Positions 46,499 through 55,888 are shown, counted from the first letter of the stretch. The stretch: 64,000 nt of DNA from Bisbaumannia sp015645095 (GCA_036871055.1 CP141893.1:3534001-3598000), one strand, 5' to 3'. The notes: generated by a model not told the origin, from the letters alone. Made by a program: numbers and translations.

Positions 46499-47389
46499 TC
46501 AGCCTCGCGGGTGATGTTCGGCATGCAGCAGTTCCAGGCGTGCCTGGGCCACATGGGTATAGATCTGGGTCGTCGACAGGTCGCTATGACCGAGCAACAG
46601 CTGTACGACACGCAAATTGGCCCCATGATTCAACAGATGGGTGGCGAAGGCGTGGCGCAGGGTGTGCGGCGACAGGGGCCGCTGGATCCCGGCAACCCGC
46701 GCATGGACCTTGATGCGATGCCAGAAGGCCTGACGGGTCAGGCAGGCATCGCCGCGACCGGGGAAGAGCGCCGGCCGCGCGGGGTCCTGCATCAGTGCTC
46801 CCCGACCGCCACGCAGGTAGCGCTCCAGCCAGACGATGCCCTCCTCGCCCAGGGGCACCAGCCGCTCCTTGTCGCCCTTGCCCAGCACCCGCACCACCCC
46901 CTGGCGCAGGTTGACGCTGGCCAGACTCAGGTTGACCAGTTCCGAGACCCGCAGGCCGCAGCCGTAGAGCACCTCCAGCATGGCGCGATCCCGCAGCCCG
47001 AGGGGAGTGCTCGTGTCCGGGGCCGCCAGCAGCCGTTCCACCTCGACCTCGTCCAGGGTGTTCGGCAGGCTGGGCCGCACCTTGGGCAGGCGCACCCCGG
47101 CCAGGGGGTCGGCGCCGAGCCGCTCGGTCATCAGCGCCCAGCGATAGAAACGCCGCAGGCTCGACAGCAGCCGGGCATTGGAGCGCAGCTGGTACCCCGC
47201 CTCGCGGCGCGCCGCCAGCCACTCGGGCAGGGTCTCGGCGCCGGGGGCCAGCAGGCTCTGCCGATGCTCGGCCAGGTAGCCCGCCCAGGCGACGAGATCA
47301 CGGCGATAGGCGGCCAGGGTATGTTCACTGGCCCCCTGCTCGAGCCACAGGGCATCGAGGAAGGCGTCGATCAGGGCAGCATCGGACAT
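46499..47389 (-). CDS. xerD: Site-specific tyrosine recombinase XerD
   Basis: Resolves chromosome dimers at dif with XerC and FtsK. The 296-residue protein has an N-terminal SAM-like core-binding domain (LIDAFLDALWLEQGASEHTL) and a C-terminal catalytic domain: the first Arg in GCGLRVSELVNL, HxxR in SPHTLRHAFATHLL, LLGHSDLSTTQIYTHV with the nucleophilic Tyr. XerD rather than XerC is supported by the STTQIYTHV end and by adjacent dsbC. It is 3 bp from dsbC. Confidence 0.95.
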   Translation of the reverse strand: MSDAALIDAFLDALWLEQGASEHTLAAYRRDLVAWAGYLAEHRQSLLAPGAETLPEWLAARREAGYQLRSNARLLSSLRRFYRWALMTERLGADPLAGVRLPKVRPSLPNTLDEVEVERLLAAPDTSTPLGLRDRAMLEVLYGCGLRVSELVNLSLASVNLRQGVVRVLGKGDKERLVPLGEEGIVWLERYLRGGRGALMQDPARPALFPGRGDACLTRQAFWHRIKVHARVAGIQRPLSPHTLRHAFATHLLNHGANLRVVQLLLGHSDLSTTQIYTHVAQARLELLHAEHHPRG

Positions 47390-47407
47390 GACTGGGCCTC
47401 AAATGCA

Positions 47408-47446
47408 GGGAAACCCCGCCCCGCGCGAGCGGTGACGGGGTTTCCC
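47408..47446 (-). terminator. Terminator of the rpsP-rplS operon
   Basis: An 11-bp stem (GGGAAACCCCG with CGGGGTTTCCC) closes a 17-nt loop, 40 bp past the rplS stop and just before xerD. It separates the ribosomal operon from the xerD-dsbC-hom-thrC run. Confidence 0.75.
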
Positions 47447-47484
47447 GGCGACCTCGGCGCTGCCGGGTCGCGACCTGGCCCGAC

Positions 47485-47841
47485 TTAGGCCAGCTTTTCC
47501 TTGATGCGGGCAGACTTGCCGCTGCGCTCGCGGAGGTAGTACAGCTTGGCCTGACGCACGTCACCGCGACGCTTGACGCTGATGGAGTCGACCAGCGGGC
47601 TGTAGGTCTGGAAGGTCCGCTCGACGCCGACACCGTGAGAGATCTTGCGCACGGTGAAGGCGGAGTTCAGACCGCGGTTGCGCTTGCCGATCACCACGCC
47701 TTCGAAGGCCTGCAGGCGCTCGCGGTTACCTTCCTTGACCTTGACCTGGACGATCACGGTGTCGCCGGGGGCGAAGGCCGGGACTTCCTTGGCCATCTGC
47801 TCGTTCTCGATCGCCTGGATCACCTTGTTCTTGCTGCTCAT
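47485..47841 (-). CDS. rplS: 50S ribosomal protein L19
   Basis: A 118-residue protein located at the 30S-50S interface. The segments FAPGDTVIVQVKVKEGNRER and GLNSAFTVRKISHGVGVERTF are diagnostic. It is the last gene of the conserved rpsP-rimM-trmD-rplS operon, about 105 bp after trmD, and is followed by a terminator hairpin. Confidence 0.97.
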   Translation of the reverse strand: MSSKNKVIQAIENEQMAKEVPAFAPGDTVIVQVKVKEGNRERLQAFEGVVIGKRNRGLNSAFTVRKISHGVGVERTFQTYSPLVDSISVKRRGDVRQAKLYYLRERSGKSARIKEKLA

Positions 47842-47947
47842 TGCTAGCTCCTCGATATGTCATCGCCACCCGGGGGTGGCCGTGATCCCGACGCTCGGCG
47901 TGGCACGCGAGGCGGGAATCGGATGTGTGACGCGAGTCTGCCCTGGC

Positions 47948-48733
47948 TCAGGGGGCCTCGGGGGTGTCTCGCACCGCCGCCTGACTGGCGTATTCGTCGA
48001 TAAACTCGTCGAGCAGTTGTCGCTGCTCTCGGCTCAAGTCGCGACCCTCGAGAAGGTCGGGGCGCCTGAGCCAGGTGCGTCCCAGGGACTGCTTGAGGCG
48101 CCAGCGACGAATGGCACCATGATTGCCGCTCAGCAGTACCTCGGGCACCGCCCGCCCGTCGATCATCTCCGGGCGCGTGTAATGAGGGCAATCCAGCAGT
48201 CCCTCGTTGAAGGAGTCCTCCACCGCCGAGTCCTGGTGTCCCAGCACTCCCGGCACCAGCCGGGCGGCGGCATCGATCAGCACCATGGCGGGCAGCTCGC
48301 CGCCGCTCAGCACATAGTCGCCGATGGACCACTCTTCATCGATATCGGCCTCGACGATGCGTTCGTCGATGCCCTCGTAACGGCCGGCCACCACGATCAA
48401 TGGCCCCGCCGCAGCCAGTTCCTGAACACCGCGCTGATCCAGAGGTCGCCCCTGGGGCGACAGATAGATCACGCGGGCCGGCTGGCCCTGTGTCGCTTCG
48501 GCCTCGGCGCGCGCGGCATGAATCGCCTGACGCAGCGTCTCGACCTTCATCAGCATGCCCGGCCCGCCCCCATAGGGGCGATCATCCACCGTGCGGTGCT
48601 TGTCGGTGGCAAAGTCCCGGGGATTCCAGAATTCCAGTTCCAGCAACCCTTGCTTGACCGCTCGACCGGTCACGCCATAACGGCTGATCGCGTCGAACAT
48701 CTCCGGGAACAGCGAGACAACACCTATCCACAC
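47948..48733 (-). CDS. trmD: tRNA (guanine-37-N1) methyltransferase
   Basis: SPOUT-class methyltransferase making m1G37 next to the anticodon, which prevents +1 frameshifting. The 261-residue protein has MWIGVVSLFPEMFDAI at the start, the trefoil-knot segments VIYLSPQGRPLDQ and VAGRYEGIDER, and SIGDYVLSGGELPAM. The start codon is GTG. It is third in the rpsP operon, 57 bp after rimM. Confidence 0.96.
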   Translation of the reverse strand: MWIGVVSLFPEMFDAISRYGVTGRAVKQGLLELEFWNPRDFATDKHRTVDDRPYGGGPGMLMKVETLRQAIHAARAEAEATQGQPARVIYLSPQGRPLDQRGVQELAAAGPLIVVAGRYEGIDERIVEADIDEEWSIGDYVLSGGELPAMVLIDAAARLVPGVLGHQDSAVEDSFNEGLLDCPHYTRPEMIDGRAVPEVLLSGNHGAIRRWRLKQSLGRTWLRRPDLLEGRDLSREQRQLLDEFIDEYASQAAVRDTPEAP

Positions 48734-48790
48734 GGCAATCGATTCCAGGCATCGGCCCTGGGCGTCCGCCTCGGGCGGTCGACCCTAGGG

Positions 48791-49324
48791 TCAAAAATCG
48801 GGATCCCAGGCCACCGTCATGCGGCCGGCATCGAGATCCACGTCGAGTATCACCTCGTCGGGCAAAAAGGGCAGCAAGCGCTCCTTGCCGTCGGCGGCAC
48901 CGCGCACGACCATGACGTCGTTGGCGCCGGTCTCGAACAGGTAGGCCACCCGCCCCAGGGCTTCCCCTTCGGCGGTCACCACCTCGAGACCTTCGAGTTG
49001 ATGCCAGTAATACTCGTCCGCGGGCAGCTCGGGCAGCGCCGACTTGGGCAGCAGAATCTCTGCCCCGGCCAGCCGCTCGGCGGCATCGCGGTCGTTCACC
49101 CCGTCGAGGTTCGCGACCAGTCCCTTGCCGTGGCGACGTCCTTGAGTCAGGCGATAAACCGTTACCCGACCCTCGTGACGCACCCACCACTCGGGGTAGT
49201 CGAGAATGCCCTCCATGGGGCTGGTGTAGGAGTACACCTTGAGCCACCCCTTCACCCCATAGGAGCTGGTCAGCTTGCCCAGCACGACATGCTGAGCCTC
49301 ATCGCGGCCCTGGGGAGAGGTCAT
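48791..49324 (-). CDS. rimM: Ribosome maturation factor RimM
   Basis: 30S assembly factor for the 16S 3' major domain (head), binding S19. The 177-residue protein has an N-terminal RimM barrel (VVLGKLTSSYGVKGWLKVYSY) and a C-terminal PRC-barrel (YYWHQLEGLEVVTAEGEALG ... FLPDEVI). A GTG at 49348 would lengthen it by eight codons, but it lacks a ribosome-binding site; the ATG at 49324 has CAGGAA. It follows rpsP by 26 bp. Confidence 0.94.
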   Translation of the reverse strand: MTSPQGRDEAQHVVLGKLTSSYGVKGWLKVYSYTSPMEGILDYPEWWVRHEGRVTVYRLTQGRRHGKGLVANLDGVNDRDAAERLAGAEILLPKSALPELPADEYYWHQLEGLEVVTAEGEALGRVAYLFETGANDVMVVRGAADGKERLLPFLPDEVILDVDLDAGRMTVAWDPDF

Positions 49325-49350
49325 GGCGGTTTCCTGCACCGGGCTCACAA

Positions 49351-49605
49351 TCAGGCGCTGGCCTGCTTGCGGGCTTCCTTGATCAGCTCGGCGACGCGGT
49401 CGGAGAGCTGGGCACCCTGATCCTGCCAGTGGGTGACGCGCTCCAGGTCGACGCGCAGACGCTCTTCCTGACCACGGGCCACCGGGTTGAAGAAGCCGAC
49501 GCGCTCCAGGAAACGACCGTCGCGGGATTTGCGAGAGTCGGTCACGGTCAGGTGATAGAAGGGACGCTTCTTGGCGCCACCACGTGCCAGACGAATGGTA
49601 ACCAT
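49351..49605 (-). CDS. rpsP: 30S ribosomal protein S16
   Basis: An 84-residue small-subunit protein. It opens MVTIRLARGGAKKRPFYHLTV, followed by DSRKSRDGRFLERVGFFNP, both diagnostic. First gene of the rpsP-rimM-trmD-rplS operon; a probable promoter lies about 90-115 bp upstream, after the ffh end. Confidence 0.97.
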   Translation of the reverse strand: MVTIRLARGGAKKRPFYHLTVTDSRKSRDGRFLERVGFFNPVARGQEERLRVDLERVTHWQDQGAQLSDRVAELIKEARKQASA

Positions 49606-49693
49606 GGCGTTAAACAGTCCTTCGGTTGGATTGCTGAAATATTGGGGTCTTCAGGGCGCGAGCGGACTCACGACCCAGTCATGAAGACGCGAC

Positions 49694-49722
49694 ATTCTAC
49701 GGAAAGCGGCACCGTTTGGGAA
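49694..49722 (-). promoter_or_regulatory. Possible promoter of the rpsP operon
   Basis: Minus strand: TTCCCA (49722-49717), 17 bp, TAGAAT (49699-49694). The -10 is good, the -35 weak. It lies in the gap between ffh and rpsP, about 90 bp before the rpsP start. Confidence 0.45.
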
Positions 49723-49747
49723 CCTTTTTCCTTGACAGCCCCCGGCA

Positions 49748-51184
49748 TCAACGCCAGGGGAAGCCGCCGGGGCCACCCATGCCCCCCGGGCCGCCCATGC
49801 CACCGGGCCCGCCCATTCCGCCGGGGCCGCCCGGGCCACCGCCGCCCATCATGCCGGACATGCCGCGCATCATCTTCTGCATGCCGCCCTTCTTGCCCGC
49901 CTTCTTCATCATCTTCTGCATCTGCTTGTGCTGCTTGAGCAGGCGATTGAGGTCGGGGATCTGCAGGCCGGCCCCGGCGGCGATGCGCCGCTTGCGGGAG
50001 CCATTGATGATCTCCGGCTTGCGGCGCTCCTGGGGCGTCATGGAGTTGATCAGCGCCTCGAGCTTGCCGAGCTCCTTCTCCGGGCCGGGGCCCTGGGCCA
50101 TCTCGGCCATCTGCCCCATGCCCGGCAGCTTGCCGAGCAGGCCGCCCATGCCGCCCATCTTCTTGAGCTGCTGGAGCTGGTCGCGGAAGTCCTCCAGGTC
50201 GAAGCCTTCGCCCTTCTTGACCTTCTTGGCCAGCTTGGCGGCCTTGCCCTTGTCGACGGTGCGCTCGGCCTCCTCGATCAGCGACAGGACGTCGCCCATG
50301 CCGAGGATCCGCGAAGCCACCCGATCCGGGTGGAAGGGCTCCAGGGCATCGGTCTTCTCGCCCATGCCCATGAACTTGATCGGCTTGCCGGTGATATGGC
50401 GCACCGAGAGCGCCGCCCCGCCGCGGGCATCACCATCCGCCTTGGTGAGGATCACCCCGGTCAGCGGCAGAGCTTCGTGGAAGGCCTTGGCGGTGTTGGC
50501 GGCGTCCTGGCCGGTCATGGCATCGACCACGAACAGCGTTTCCTGCGGCGTCACCGCGCGATGCAGGGCCTGGATCTCGTCCATCATGTCGGCATCGACA
50601 TGCAGGCGACCGGCGGTATCGACGATCACCACGTCATGGAACTGGATCTTGGCGTGCTTGATGGCCGCCTCGGCGATGGCCACCGGGCGCTGGTCGCTGG
50701 AGGAGGGGAAGAAGTCGACCTGGATCTCCCCGGCCAGGGTCTCCAGCTGGTCGATGGCCGCGGGACGATAGACGTCGGCGGAGACCACCAACACCTTCTT
50801 CTTCTCGCGCTCCTTGAGGTAGCGGGCCAGCTTGGCCACGGAGGTGGTCTTGCCCGCCCCCTGCAGGCCGGCCATCAGGATCACCGCCGGCGAGCCCTTG
50901 AGGCTGAGGCCATCGAAGGCCTCGCCCATGACCGCTTCCAGCTCCTGCTGGACGATCTTGACGAACTGCTGCCCCGGCGACAGGCTCTTGGAGACCTCCT
51001 GACCCACGGCGCGCTGGCGCACCGCATCGATGAAGGCCTTGACCACCGGCAGGGCGACATCGGCCTCCAGCAGCGCCCGGCGCACCTCGCGCAGGGTCTC
51101 CTTGATATTGTCCTCGGTCAGCTTGGCCTGACCGCTGATGGACCTCAGCGTCCGCGATAGACGCTCCGATAGACTTTCGAACAT
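49748..51184 (-). CDS. ffh: Signal recognition particle protein Ffh
   Basis: GTPase subunit of SRP; binds 4.5S RNA and signal sequences and docks with FtsY. The 478-residue protein has the N domain, the G domain (GLQGAGKTTSVAKLA, DTAGRLHVD, TKADGDARGG) and the methionine-rich M domain. After the normal M-domain end (MMRGMSGMM) comes a tail of repeated GGPGGM units ending FPWR. The frame extends to 51319, but the ATG at 51184 gives the standard MFESLSERL start. It is divergent from ypjD, as in E. coli. Confidence 0.96.
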   Translation of the reverse strand: MFESLSERLSRTLRSISGQAKLTEDNIKETLREVRRALLEADVALPVVKAFIDAVRQRAVGQEVSKSLSPGQQFVKIVQQELEAVMGEAFDGLSLKGSPAVILMAGLQGAGKTTSVAKLARYLKEREKKKVLVVSADVYRPAAIDQLETLAGEIQVDFFPSSSDQRPVAIAEAAIKHAKIQFHDVVIVDTAGRLHVDADMMDEIQALHRAVTPQETLFVVDAMTGQDAANTAKAFHEALPLTGVILTKADGDARGGAALSVRHITGKPIKFMGMGEKTDALEPFHPDRVASRILGMGDVLSLIEEAERTVDKGKAAKLAKKVKKGEGFDLEDFRDQLQQLKKMGGMGGLLGKLPGMGQMAEMAQGPGPEKELGKLEALINSMTPQERRKPEIINGSRKRRIAAGAGLQIPDLNRLLKQHKQMQKMMKKAGKKGGMQKMMRGMSGMMGGGGPGGPGGMGGPGGMGGPGGMGGPGGFPWR

Positions 51185-51339
51185 GGGCCTCTCCGGCAAG
51201 GGTGCCTTGGCGTTTGGCGCGATTATACGCCTTGATGGCTCCGGTCTCCATGCATGGCTGGGCGGCGCCCCGGGGCTTCGGTATAGTAACGCCAGGATCG
51301 CGGCTCTTCTTCTCGCCACTTCGCCGCCCCGGGCGGCCC

Positions 51340-52155
51340 ATGGACAGCAACGCTATGCAGGCGCTTCCCTTTGCCTTAATCGCCATCATCCTCTACTGCG
51401 GCGCCGCCTCCTGGCAGGCGCTGGCCCTGGCGCGGCGCGTCCCCCAGCGTCCGCCCCTGGTGTTGACCCTGGGCGGCCTGGCCGTGGCCTGCCACCTGCT
51501 GGTACTGGGCGCGCTGTTCGGTGATGCCGAGTCACTGCGCCTGGGCCTGGGAGCCACCGCCAGCGTGGCCGGCGCCCTGATCGCCGCCCTGCTGCTGGCC
51601 ATCAGCCTGTTCAAGCCGGTGCTCAACGGCGCGGTGGGACTCTTCCCGCTGGCCGCCGCGACCCTGCTACTGGCGGTGGGCCTGCCCAGCCCGCCCCCTG
51701 GCGCCGGCCTGACCCCGGGCATCGCCCTGCATGTGGTGAGCTCCGCCCTGGCCTTCGCCGTGCTGGCCATCGCCGCCGTCCAGGCGATCCTGCTCGGCGT
51801 GCAGAACCAGGCCCTGCGCCACCACCATACGCGTGGCATCGTCCAGGCCCTGCCTCCCCTGACCACCATGGAGCGGGTGCTCTTCGAGCTGGTCTGGGCC
51901 GGGGTCGGCCTGCTGACCCTGGCGATCCTCAGCGGCTTCCTCTTCCTCGACAACCTCTTCGCCCAGCACCTGGCCCACAAGACGCTGCTCTCCCTGGCCG
52001 CCTGGGTGATCTTCTCGATCCTGCTGGCCGGCCACCACTGGCTCGGCTGGCGTGGCCTCAAGGCGGTGCGCTGGACCCTGGGGGGCTGTGCACTGCTGCT
52101 GCTGGCCTATTTCGGCAGCAAGTTCGCCCTGGAAGTGATCTTCCGGGGGCCCTGA
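51340..52155 (+). CDS. ypjD: YpjD/CcsA-like cytochrome c assembly-type membrane protein
   Basis: A 271-residue inner-membrane protein with about eight hydrophobic segments. It resembles E. coli YpjD (CorE) along its length, including TPGIALHVVSSALAF, LPPLTTMERVLFELVWAGVGLLTL, the SGFLFLDNLF turn and GHHWLGWRGLKAV. Conserved histidines in these loops resemble heme-handling CcsA/CcmC proteins, but a heme role is not shown for YpjD. Starts at 51340 or at the ATG at 51355 are both possible. With corB downstream it forms the usual ffh-ypjD-corB locus. Confidence 0.88.
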   Translation: MDSNAMQALPFALIAIILYCGAASWQALALARRVPQRPPLVLTLGGLAVACHLLVLGALFGDAESLRLGLGATASVAGALIAALLLAISLFKPVLNGAVGLFPLAAATLLLAVGLPSPPPGAGLTPGIALHVVSSALAFAVLAIAAVQAILLGVQNQALRHHHTRGIVQALPPLTTMERVLFELVWAGVGLLTLAILSGFLFLDNLFAQHLAHKTLLSLAAWVIFSILLAGHHWLGWRGLKAVRWTLGGCALLLLAYFGSKFALEVIFRGP

Positions 52156-52224
52156 GCCGCCTTGACAGGCCACGCGCCGTTTCTCTACAAACGTGCCTGA
52201 AACGCCATAAAGGACTCTTCCATC

Positions 52225-53508
52225 TTGAGCGACGACTTCCCCGTGGGATTGCTGTTCGGCCTGTTGGCGCTGCTGATCCTGCTGTCGGCCTTCTTCTCGA
52301 GCTCCGAGACCGGCATGATGTCCATCAACCGCTACCGCCTCAGTCATCGCGCCAACGGCGGCGAGCGTCGGGCCCAACGGGTGCTGCGTCTGCTGGCCCG
52401 TCCGGATCGCCTGATCGGCGTCATCCTGATCGGCAACAACCTGGTCAATAACCTCGCCGCCGCCATCGCCACCGTACTGGCGATCCACTTCTTCGGCGAG
52501 GTGACCGGCCCGGCCATCGCCCCCCTGGTGCTGACCATCGTCATCCTGATCTTCGCCGAGGTGACCCCCAAGACCTATGCGGCGGTCAAGCCGGAGCGCA
52601 TTGCCTACCCCGCCTCGGTGATCCTGGAGCCGCTGCTCAAGCTGCTCTATCCGCTGGTATGGCTGACCAACGCCATCTCCAATGGCTTGCTGCGCCTGAC
52701 CGGGGTCAAGCAGATCGACGGCAGCGCCGACAGCCTGACCCGGGACGAACTGCGCACCGTCGTCCACGAGGCGGGCACCCTGATCCCCCAGCGCCACCAG
52801 GCGATGCTGCTATCGATCCTCGACCTGGAGAATGTCACCGTCAACGACATCATGGTGCCCCGCCACGAGATCGTCGGCATCGACCTGGAAGATGACCTGG
52901 AGAGCATCCTCACCCAGATCCGCACCAGCCAGCACACGCGCATCCCGGTCTACAAGGGCGATATCAACAACATCATCGGCATGCTGCACCTGCGCAATGC
53001 GGCGCGCTTCCTGGCCAAGCCGGAGGTCACCAAGGCGGCCATCGTCCAGGAGGCCCGGGAGCCCTACTTCATTCCCGAGTCCACGCCCCTGCACACCCAG
53101 CTGCTCAACTTCCAGAAGCAGAAGCGGCGCATCGGCATCGTGGTGGACGAGTACGGCGACGTGGAGGGCCTGGTGACCCTGGAGGACATCCTCGAGGAGA
53201 TCGTCGGCGAATTCACCACCGACGTGGCGGGCATGCACCAGGAGATCCACCTTCAGGACGACGGCAGCTACCTGATCGAGGGCACCGCCAATATTCGCGA
53301 GATCAACAAGTCGCTGGGCTGGCAGCTGCCCACCGATGGCCCCAAGACCCTCAACGGCCTGATCCTCGAGCACCTGGAGTCCTTCCCCGACGGCCCCGCC
53401 TGCCTGCAGGTGGGCACCACCCGCATGGAGATCCTCCAGGTCAAGGACAAGCTGATCACCTCGGCGCGTTGCTGGCAGCACGCCCGGCGACCGGCCCGCC
53501 GCCGCTAG
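52225..53508 (+). CDS. corB: CNNM/CorB-type transporter with CBS domains
   Basis: A 427-residue membrane protein. The N-terminal DUF21 (CNNM) transmembrane domain contains SSSETGMMSINRYRLSHRA and LIGNNLVNNLAA; two CBS domains follow (VNDIMVPRHEIVGID and GIVVDEYGDVEGLVTLEDI), then a CorC_HlyC domain. It corresponds to E. coli YfjD; related proteins transport Mg2+ in an ATP-sensing manner. The start codon is TTG at 52225. It is 69 bp from ypjD and ends before a terminator. Confidence 0.9.
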   Translation: MSDDFPVGLLFGLLALLILLSAFFSSSETGMMSINRYRLSHRANGGERRAQRVLRLLARPDRLIGVILIGNNLVNNLAAAIATVLAIHFFGEVTGPAIAPLVLTIVILIFAEVTPKTYAAVKPERIAYPASVILEPLLKLLYPLVWLTNAISNGLLRLTGVKQIDGSADSLTRDELRTVVHEAGTLIPQRHQAMLLSILDLENVTVNDIMVPRHEIVGIDLEDDLESILTQIRTSQHTRIPVYKGDINNIIGMLHLRNAARFLAKPEVTKAAIVQEAREPYFIPESTPLHTQLLNFQKQKRRIGIVVDEYGDVEGLVTLEDILEEIVGEFTTDVAGMHQEIHLQDDGSYLIEGTANIREINKSLGWQLPTDGPKTLNGLILEHLESFPDGPACLQVGTTRMEILQVKDKLITSARCWQHARRPARRR

Positions 53509-53523
53509 GCTCGCCCCACCAAT

Positions 53524-53560
53524 GCCGACGGCGCCCCTCGGGGCGCCGTCGGCGTTTCTG
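53524..53560 (+). terminator. Intrinsic terminator after corB
   Basis: A 13-bp perfect stem (GCCGACGGCGCCC with GGGCGCCGTCGGC) with a CTCG loop is followed by GTTTCTG. It sits between convergent corB and leuA. Confidence 0.75.
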
Positions 53561-53580
53561 CTTCGGCTCGGCGAGCGGCC

Positions 53581-55134
53581 TCAGGGCCCTTCGTGGACGC
53601 CCTGGGGGTGCGTGCGCTCGCCGCGGCTGGCCAGGGCATTCAGGGCATTGATATAGGCCTTGGCGGAGGCGATGACGATATCGGTGTCCGCCCCCAGGCC
53701 GTTGACGATGCGGCCGCCCTTCTGCAGGCGCACCGTGACCTCGCCCTGGGAATCGGTGCCACTGGTGATGGCGTTCACCGAGTAGAGCTCCAGCTCCGCC
53801 TGGCTGTCGGCGATCTGCTCGATGGCCTTGTAGACCGCATCCACCGGCCCGCTGCCCTGGGCCTCGACGCGGTGCTCCTGGCCATCGTGGCTGAGCACGA
53901 CCCGGGCCAGGGGGGTCTCGCCGGTCCGGGAGGTGACCTCCATGGCCGCCAGCCGGAACCGCTCGGCCCGCGCCGCGGCCCGGGTGTCGGTGACCAGGGC
54001 CTGGAGGTCCTCGTCGTAGATCTCGTGCTTCTTGTCGGCCAGCTGCTTGAAGAGCACGAAGGCATCGTTGAGCTCCGCCTCGGAGGCAAACTGGATGCCC
54101 AGCTCGCCCAGCCGCGAGCGGAAGGCGTTGCGCCCCGAGTGCTTGCCCAGCACAATGGCATTGGTGTGCCAGCCCACGTCCTCGGCACGCATAATCTCGT
54201 AGGTCTCGCGGTGCTTGAGCACCCCATCCTGGTGGATCCCCGACTCATGGGCGAAGGCGTTCTTGCCGACGATGGCCTTGTTGGGCTGCACCGGGAAGCC
54301 GGTGACGGTGGAGACCAGCCGCGAGGTGGGCACGATATGGGTGGCGTCGATGCGCGTCTCCACGTCGAGGATATCCTGGCGGGTACGCACCGCCATGACG
54401 ATCTCTTCCAGGGAGGCGTTGCCGGCCCGCTCGCCCAGGCCGTTGATGGTGCACTCCACCTGGCGGGCCCCGGCATTCACCGCGGCCAGGGAATTGGCCA
54501 CCGCCAGCCCCAGGTCGTTATGGCAGTGCACCGAGAAGACCGCCTTGTCGCTGTTGGGCACCCGGCGGATCAGCTCCCCCACCATCTCGCCGAAGGGCAC
54601 CGGCAGGGCGTAGCCCACGGTGTCGGGAATATTGATGGTGGAGGCGCCGGCGTCGATGGCCGCCTCGACGATGCGGCACAGGAAGTCCAGTTCGGAACGG
54701 CCGGCATCTTCGCAGGAGAACTCCACGTCGTCGCACAGGCCACGGGCCTTGGTCACCGCCGCCACGGCCCGCTCCACCACCTGATCCGGCGTCATCTGCA
54801 GCTTGTACTGCATATGAATGGGACTGGTGGCGATAAAGGTGTGGATACGCCCCTGGGCGGCGCCGGCCAGGGCCTCGCCGGCGGCCTCGATATCCCGATC
54901 CAGGGCCCGGGCCAGGGAACAGACGCGGCTCCCCTTGACGCTCTCGGCCACCGCCTTCACCGCCTCGAAGTCGCCAGGGCTGGCGGCGGCGAAACCCGCC
55001 TCGATGACGTCGACGCGCATCTTCTCCAGCATCAGGGCGATGCGCACCTTCTCGTCGCGAGTCATGGAGGCACCCGGCGACTGCTCGCCATCGCGCAGGG
55101 TGGTATCGAAGATAATCAGCGGCTGCTTGCTCAT
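53581..55134 (-). CDS. leuA: 2-isopropylmalate synthase
   Basis: First committed step of leucine synthesis, condensing acetyl-CoA with 2-ketoisovalerate. The 517-residue protein has the TIM-barrel catalytic domain (FDTTLRDGEQSPG with the metal Asp, HCHNDLGLAVANSLAA) and a C-terminal LeuA dimer/regulatory domain from about residue 390 for leucine feedback. The open frame extends far upstream into plsC, but the ATG at 55134 gives the family start. No leucine-rich leader peptide was seen in the 67-bp gap. Confidence 0.95.
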   Translation of the reverse strand: MSKQPLIIFDTTLRDGEQSPGASMTRDEKVRIALMLEKMRVDVIEAGFAAASPGDFEAVKAVAESVKGSRVCSLARALDRDIEAAGEALAGAAQGRIHTFIATSPIHMQYKLQMTPDQVVERAVAAVTKARGLCDDVEFSCEDAGRSELDFLCRIVEAAIDAGASTINIPDTVGYALPVPFGEMVGELIRRVPNSDKAVFSVHCHNDLGLAVANSLAAVNAGARQVECTINGLGERAGNASLEEIVMAVRTRQDILDVETRIDATHIVPTSRLVSTVTGFPVQPNKAIVGKNAFAHESGIHQDGVLKHRETYEIMRAEDVGWHTNAIVLGKHSGRNAFRSRLGELGIQFASEAELNDAFVLFKQLADKKHEIYDEDLQALVTDTRAAARAERFRLAAMEVTSRTGETPLARVVLSHDGQEHRVEAQGSGPVDAVYKAIEQIADSQAELELYSVNAITSGTDSQGEVTVRLQKGGRIVNGLGADTDIVIASAKAYINALNALASRGERTHPQGVHEGP

Positions 55135-55201
55135 GGATCGGTTCTCATCAGGGTCCAGCGTCGGAATCCCGTCGCCTGGCCGGGCCATGGAGCGCGGGAA
55201 C

Positions 55202-55888
55202 TCAGTGTTTTCTAAGGGTAGCCGAGGTCGGCGCTTCGACCCAGGCCTCGGCCCGGGACTTGAGATCGCACACCTCGATCTCGAGGCGTGCCAGGCTGGC
55301 CTCCGTCGGCGCCAGGGGCGTGCCGAAGCAGAGTCCGATCCGGGCACGGAAGCGCCGCGGCCACTTGGCCAGAGCCCGCCCGCCCTGATGGGAGGTCCAG
55401 GAGCCCCAGAGCCCGCCCAGGCCGGCGGGCACCACGGGCACCGGGTTGCGGGCCAGGATCCGCTCCAGGCCGCGCTGGAAGGGGTGGATCTCACCATCCG
55501 GAGTGAGGCGCCCCTCGGGGAAGAGCATCACCACCTCACCGCTGTCCAGGGCGCAGCGAATCTCCTCCAGGGCACGCCGCACGCTGCCCGGATCGCGACG
55601 ATCGGCATCCACGGGGATCGCCCCCACCAGGCGGAACCACCAGTTGAGCCAGGGGGACTCGTAGATGGGCCGGTCCATCAGGAAACGCAGCGGACGCGGG
55701 CTGGCGCCGCCCAGGACCAGGGCATCGACGAAACTGACATGGTTGCAGACCACCAGGGCCGCCCCCCGGGTTGGCAGGTGCTCGCGCCCCTCGACCCGCA
55801 GTCGATAGCAGAGCCGCACCAGCAGGAGGATCAGGTGACGCGCCAGGCCGAGACAGGGCCCCTTGAGGGGGTGACGCTCACGGCTCAC
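55202..55888 (-). CDS. Lysophospholipid acyltransferase (PlsC family)
   Basis: A 228-residue membrane-associated acyltransferase. It has a hydrophobic N-terminal segment (LARHLILLLVRL), the catalytic NHxxxxD motif as NHVSFVD at residues 49-55 and the substrate motif FPEGR near 124. The family transfers acyl groups to lysophosphatidate or related glycerolipids. The GTG start overlaps the stop of the TetR gene (GTGA). Coupling to a TetR regulator suggests control by acyl-CoA or membrane state. The essential plsC may be elsewhere. Confidence 0.85.
   Translation of the reverse strand: MSRERHPLKGPCLGLARHLILLLVRLCYRLRVEGREHLPTRGAALVVCNHVSFVDALVLGGASPRPLRFLMDRPIYESPWLNWWFRLVGAIPVDADRRDPGSVRRALEEIRCALDSGEVVMLFPEGRLTPDGEIHPFQRGLERILARNPVPVVPAGLGGLWGSWTSHQGGRALAKWPRRFRARIGLCFGTPLAPTEASLARLEIEVCDLKSRAEAWVEAPTSATLRKH

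Noticed and set aside
49325..49348. GTG start for RimM at 49348
   Set aside because: There is no ribosome-binding site, and the ATG eight codons downstream has CAGGAA and matches family starts.
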